Of a stretch of DNA of 7,868 nucleotides, positions 6,646 to 7,868 are shown in pieces. The position numbers were made by a program, and so were the translations under genes. The notes beneath the pieces are model-generated. The model was not told where the DNA came from and searched no databases. It was given only the letters and a program-made list of their open reading frames with translations. Position 1 is the stretch's first letter. Each line of letters opens with the position of its first letter. Source of the stretch: Prolixibacteraceae bacterium UBA5740 (GTDB lineage Bacteria; Bacteroidota; Bacteroidia; Bacteroidales; Prolixibacteraceae); NCBI GenBank assembly GCA_002419285.1, contig DIFU01000026.1, positions 1 to 7,868 of the forward strand, given 5' to 3'.

Positions 6646-7761
6646 CTATTTTCTGGTAACTTTTACCTTTTGTGTCGGATCCAGTGAAACATTCCTGATT
6701 TCGAGCTGGCAAACCACCTGGTTTGCCAAACTGGCAAATGCTTGTCCCGTAACTGTTTCCGGGTCGGCTGCGACAGGAGTACCCTGATCACCTCCCTCGC
6801 AAATACCCTGAACCAAGGGAATCTGGCCAAGCAAGACGAGCCCCATTTCATCGGCTAACTTACGGCCACCATCTTTTCCAAATATATAGTATTTATTATC
6901 AGGGAGTTCCGCTGGCGTAAACCACGACATATTCTCTACTAGCCCAAGAACGGGTACATCAATAGATTTACTCTGGAACATGCTAACCCCCTTGATTACA
7001 TCAGCCAGGGCAACTGCCTGAGGTGTAGTAACAATAATCGCTGCAGTCACAGGCACAGTTTGCACTAGAGTCAGATGAATGTCGGATGTCCCTGGAGGAA
7101 GGTCTATCAAAAGATAATCGAGTTCTCCCCATAATCCGTCAGCGATAAGCTGCTTCAAGGCGTTGGATGCCATAGGTCCCCGCCAGATGAGTGCATTTTC
7201 GGGAGCTACAAAAAATCCAATTGATAGAAATTTCACCCCATATCTCTCAACCGGAACAATCATATCCCTTTTATCTATATGCTCAGATGCAGGTCGTTCT
7301 CCCTCAGTTCCAAACATTTTTGGGATTGAAGGTCCGAAAATATCGGCATCAATCAGCCCGACCGAGGCACCCGTATTGGCAAGGGCCACTGCAAGGTTGA
7401 CTGCTACCGTTGATTTGCCTACACCGCCTTTACCTGAAGCGACTGCAATGATATTTTTGACACCTGGCAGGATCGGCCTCTGCATATTATGAATAAACTT
7501 GGTGGCAATGTTTCCTTTAATATCAACATCATTGCCAATATACTCGAGAATGGCATTTTCACACATACCTGTCAGGGCAGGGATATTGGGATCATCAGAT
7601 CGCTGGAAAACCAGTGAAAAGTGGACCGATTTCCCTGCTACCCTGATTTCCTGCACCATATCCATGCTAACAATATCCTGGTTACTCCCCGGGTAATTAA
7701 CGTTTCTCAAAGCATCCGTAACATTTTTAGGAATGATGATTTTCCTGGGTATTTCACTCAT
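6646..7761 (-). CDS. mrp: Mrp/ApbC-type P-loop ATPase (iron-sulfur carrier family)
   Basis: The 371-residue protein has the usual two-part layout. Residues about 8-90 are a MIP18/DUF59-like domain (GSNQDIVSMDMVQEIRV), and about 100-350 are a MinD/ParA-class ATPase. The deviant Walker A is GKGGVGKS (110-117) with both lysines, the switch I region is DADIFGPS (138-145) and switch II is IDLPPGTSD (219-227). Family members bind a 4Fe-4S cluster at a dimer interface and pass it to apoproteins. The usual CxxC that holds the cluster is absent: ENMSWFTPAEL has Pro283 and Leu286 at those positions, and only Cys67, Cys321 and Cys351 remain in the protein. From memory, other Bacteroidota Mrp proteins share this, so it is probably a lineage trait rather than damage. 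The ATG at 7761 lies 20 bases after an upstream gene, so the two are likely co-transcribed. Confidence 0.94.
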   Translation of the reverse strand: MSEIPRKIIIPKNVTDALRNVNYPGSNQDIVSMDMVQEIRVAGKSVHFSLVFQRSDDPNIPALTGMCENAILEYIGNDVDIKGNIATKFIHNMQRPILPGVKNIIAVASGKGGVGKSTVAVNLAVALANTGASVGLIDADIFGPSIPKMFGTEGERPASEHIDKRDMIVPVERYGVKFLSIGFFVAPENALIWRGPMASNALKQLIADGLWGELDYLLIDLPPGTSDIHLTLVQTVPVTAAIIVTTPQAVALADVIKGVSMFQSKSIDVPVLGLVENMSWFTPAELPDNKYYIFGKDGGRKLADEMGLVLLGQIPLVQGICEGGDQGTPVAADPETVTGQAFASLANQVVCQLEIRNVSLDPTQKVKVTRK

Positions 7762-7781
7762 AATAATTTGCTTTTAATGAA

Positions 7782-7868
7782 TTAATCAATATTGTCAAGC
7801 CCGAATTCCCTGACCGGGTCCCAAAACAAACGTTTAAAATCTTCAACCTTTTCGAATTTCACTGCCAC
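7782..7868 (-). CDS. C-terminal end of an unidentified protein (runs off right edge)
   Basis: One minus-strand frame is open from the right edge to a TAA at 7782-7784. It encodes the last 28 residues VAVKFEKVEDFKRLFWDPV followed by REFGLDNID. The mix of charged and aromatic residues and the 20-base spacing to the mrp start support a real gene end in the same operon. I do not recognise the family from this tail. The other two minus-strand frames were not preferred because this one ends just before the mrp start region. Confidence 0.6.
   Translation of the reverse strand: MAVKFEKVEDFKRLFWDPVREFGLDNID

Overview
The window looks like chromosomal housekeeping DNA from a Bacteroidota bacterium, probably a Bacteroidales-like lineage. 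This rests on the style of the proteins (Dxs, the YceD/DUF177 protein, a Mrp without the CxxC pair, a bactofilin), on A/T-rich start regions that mostly lack Shine-Dalgarno sequences, and on several matches to the Bacteroidota -7 promoter element TAnnTTTG. The order or family is an inference. No mobile element, CRISPR array, tRNA or rRNA was seen.

Layout from left to right. (1) The 5' end of a bactofilin gene runs off the left edge on the minus strand. (2) fabH (minus) makes the first condensation of fatty acid synthesis and ends in a clear intrinsic terminator. (3) A 235-bp gap precedes fabH. It carries a likely fabH promoter and, at its far end, a strong terminator that closes the next unit. 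(4) A minus-strand run follows, in transcription order dxs, a membrane sensor histidine kinase, a yceD-like DUF177 gene, then rpmF. dxs-kinase and yceD-rpmF each look like tight pairs, and yceD also has a possible promoter of its own. (5) A 235-bp divergent intergenic region separates dxs from a plus-strand gene for a coiled-coil OmpA-like lipoprotein. (6) That gene converges on mrp (minus) across a perfect 11-bp hairpin. (7) mrp follows closely after the C-terminal end of an unidentified minus-strand gene that runs off the right edge.

Together the genes cover cell-envelope and core biosynthesis: fatty acid initiation (FabH), isoprenoid precursors (Dxs), ribosome parts (L32 and its usual YceD neighbour), iron-sulfur or P-loop ATPase function (Mrp), cell-wall anchoring (OmpA-like lipoprotein) and a cytoskeletal scaffold (bactofilin). 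The kinase has no response regulator in the window.

I found no convincing new biological system. The observations worth a second look are modest: a Mrp without its usual CxxC cluster ligands, a TTG start on the kinase, promoter boxes very close to two start codons, a palindrome and direct repeats in intergenic DNA, two tiny leader-type ORFs, and fabH split from the yceD-rpmF unit by a terminator.
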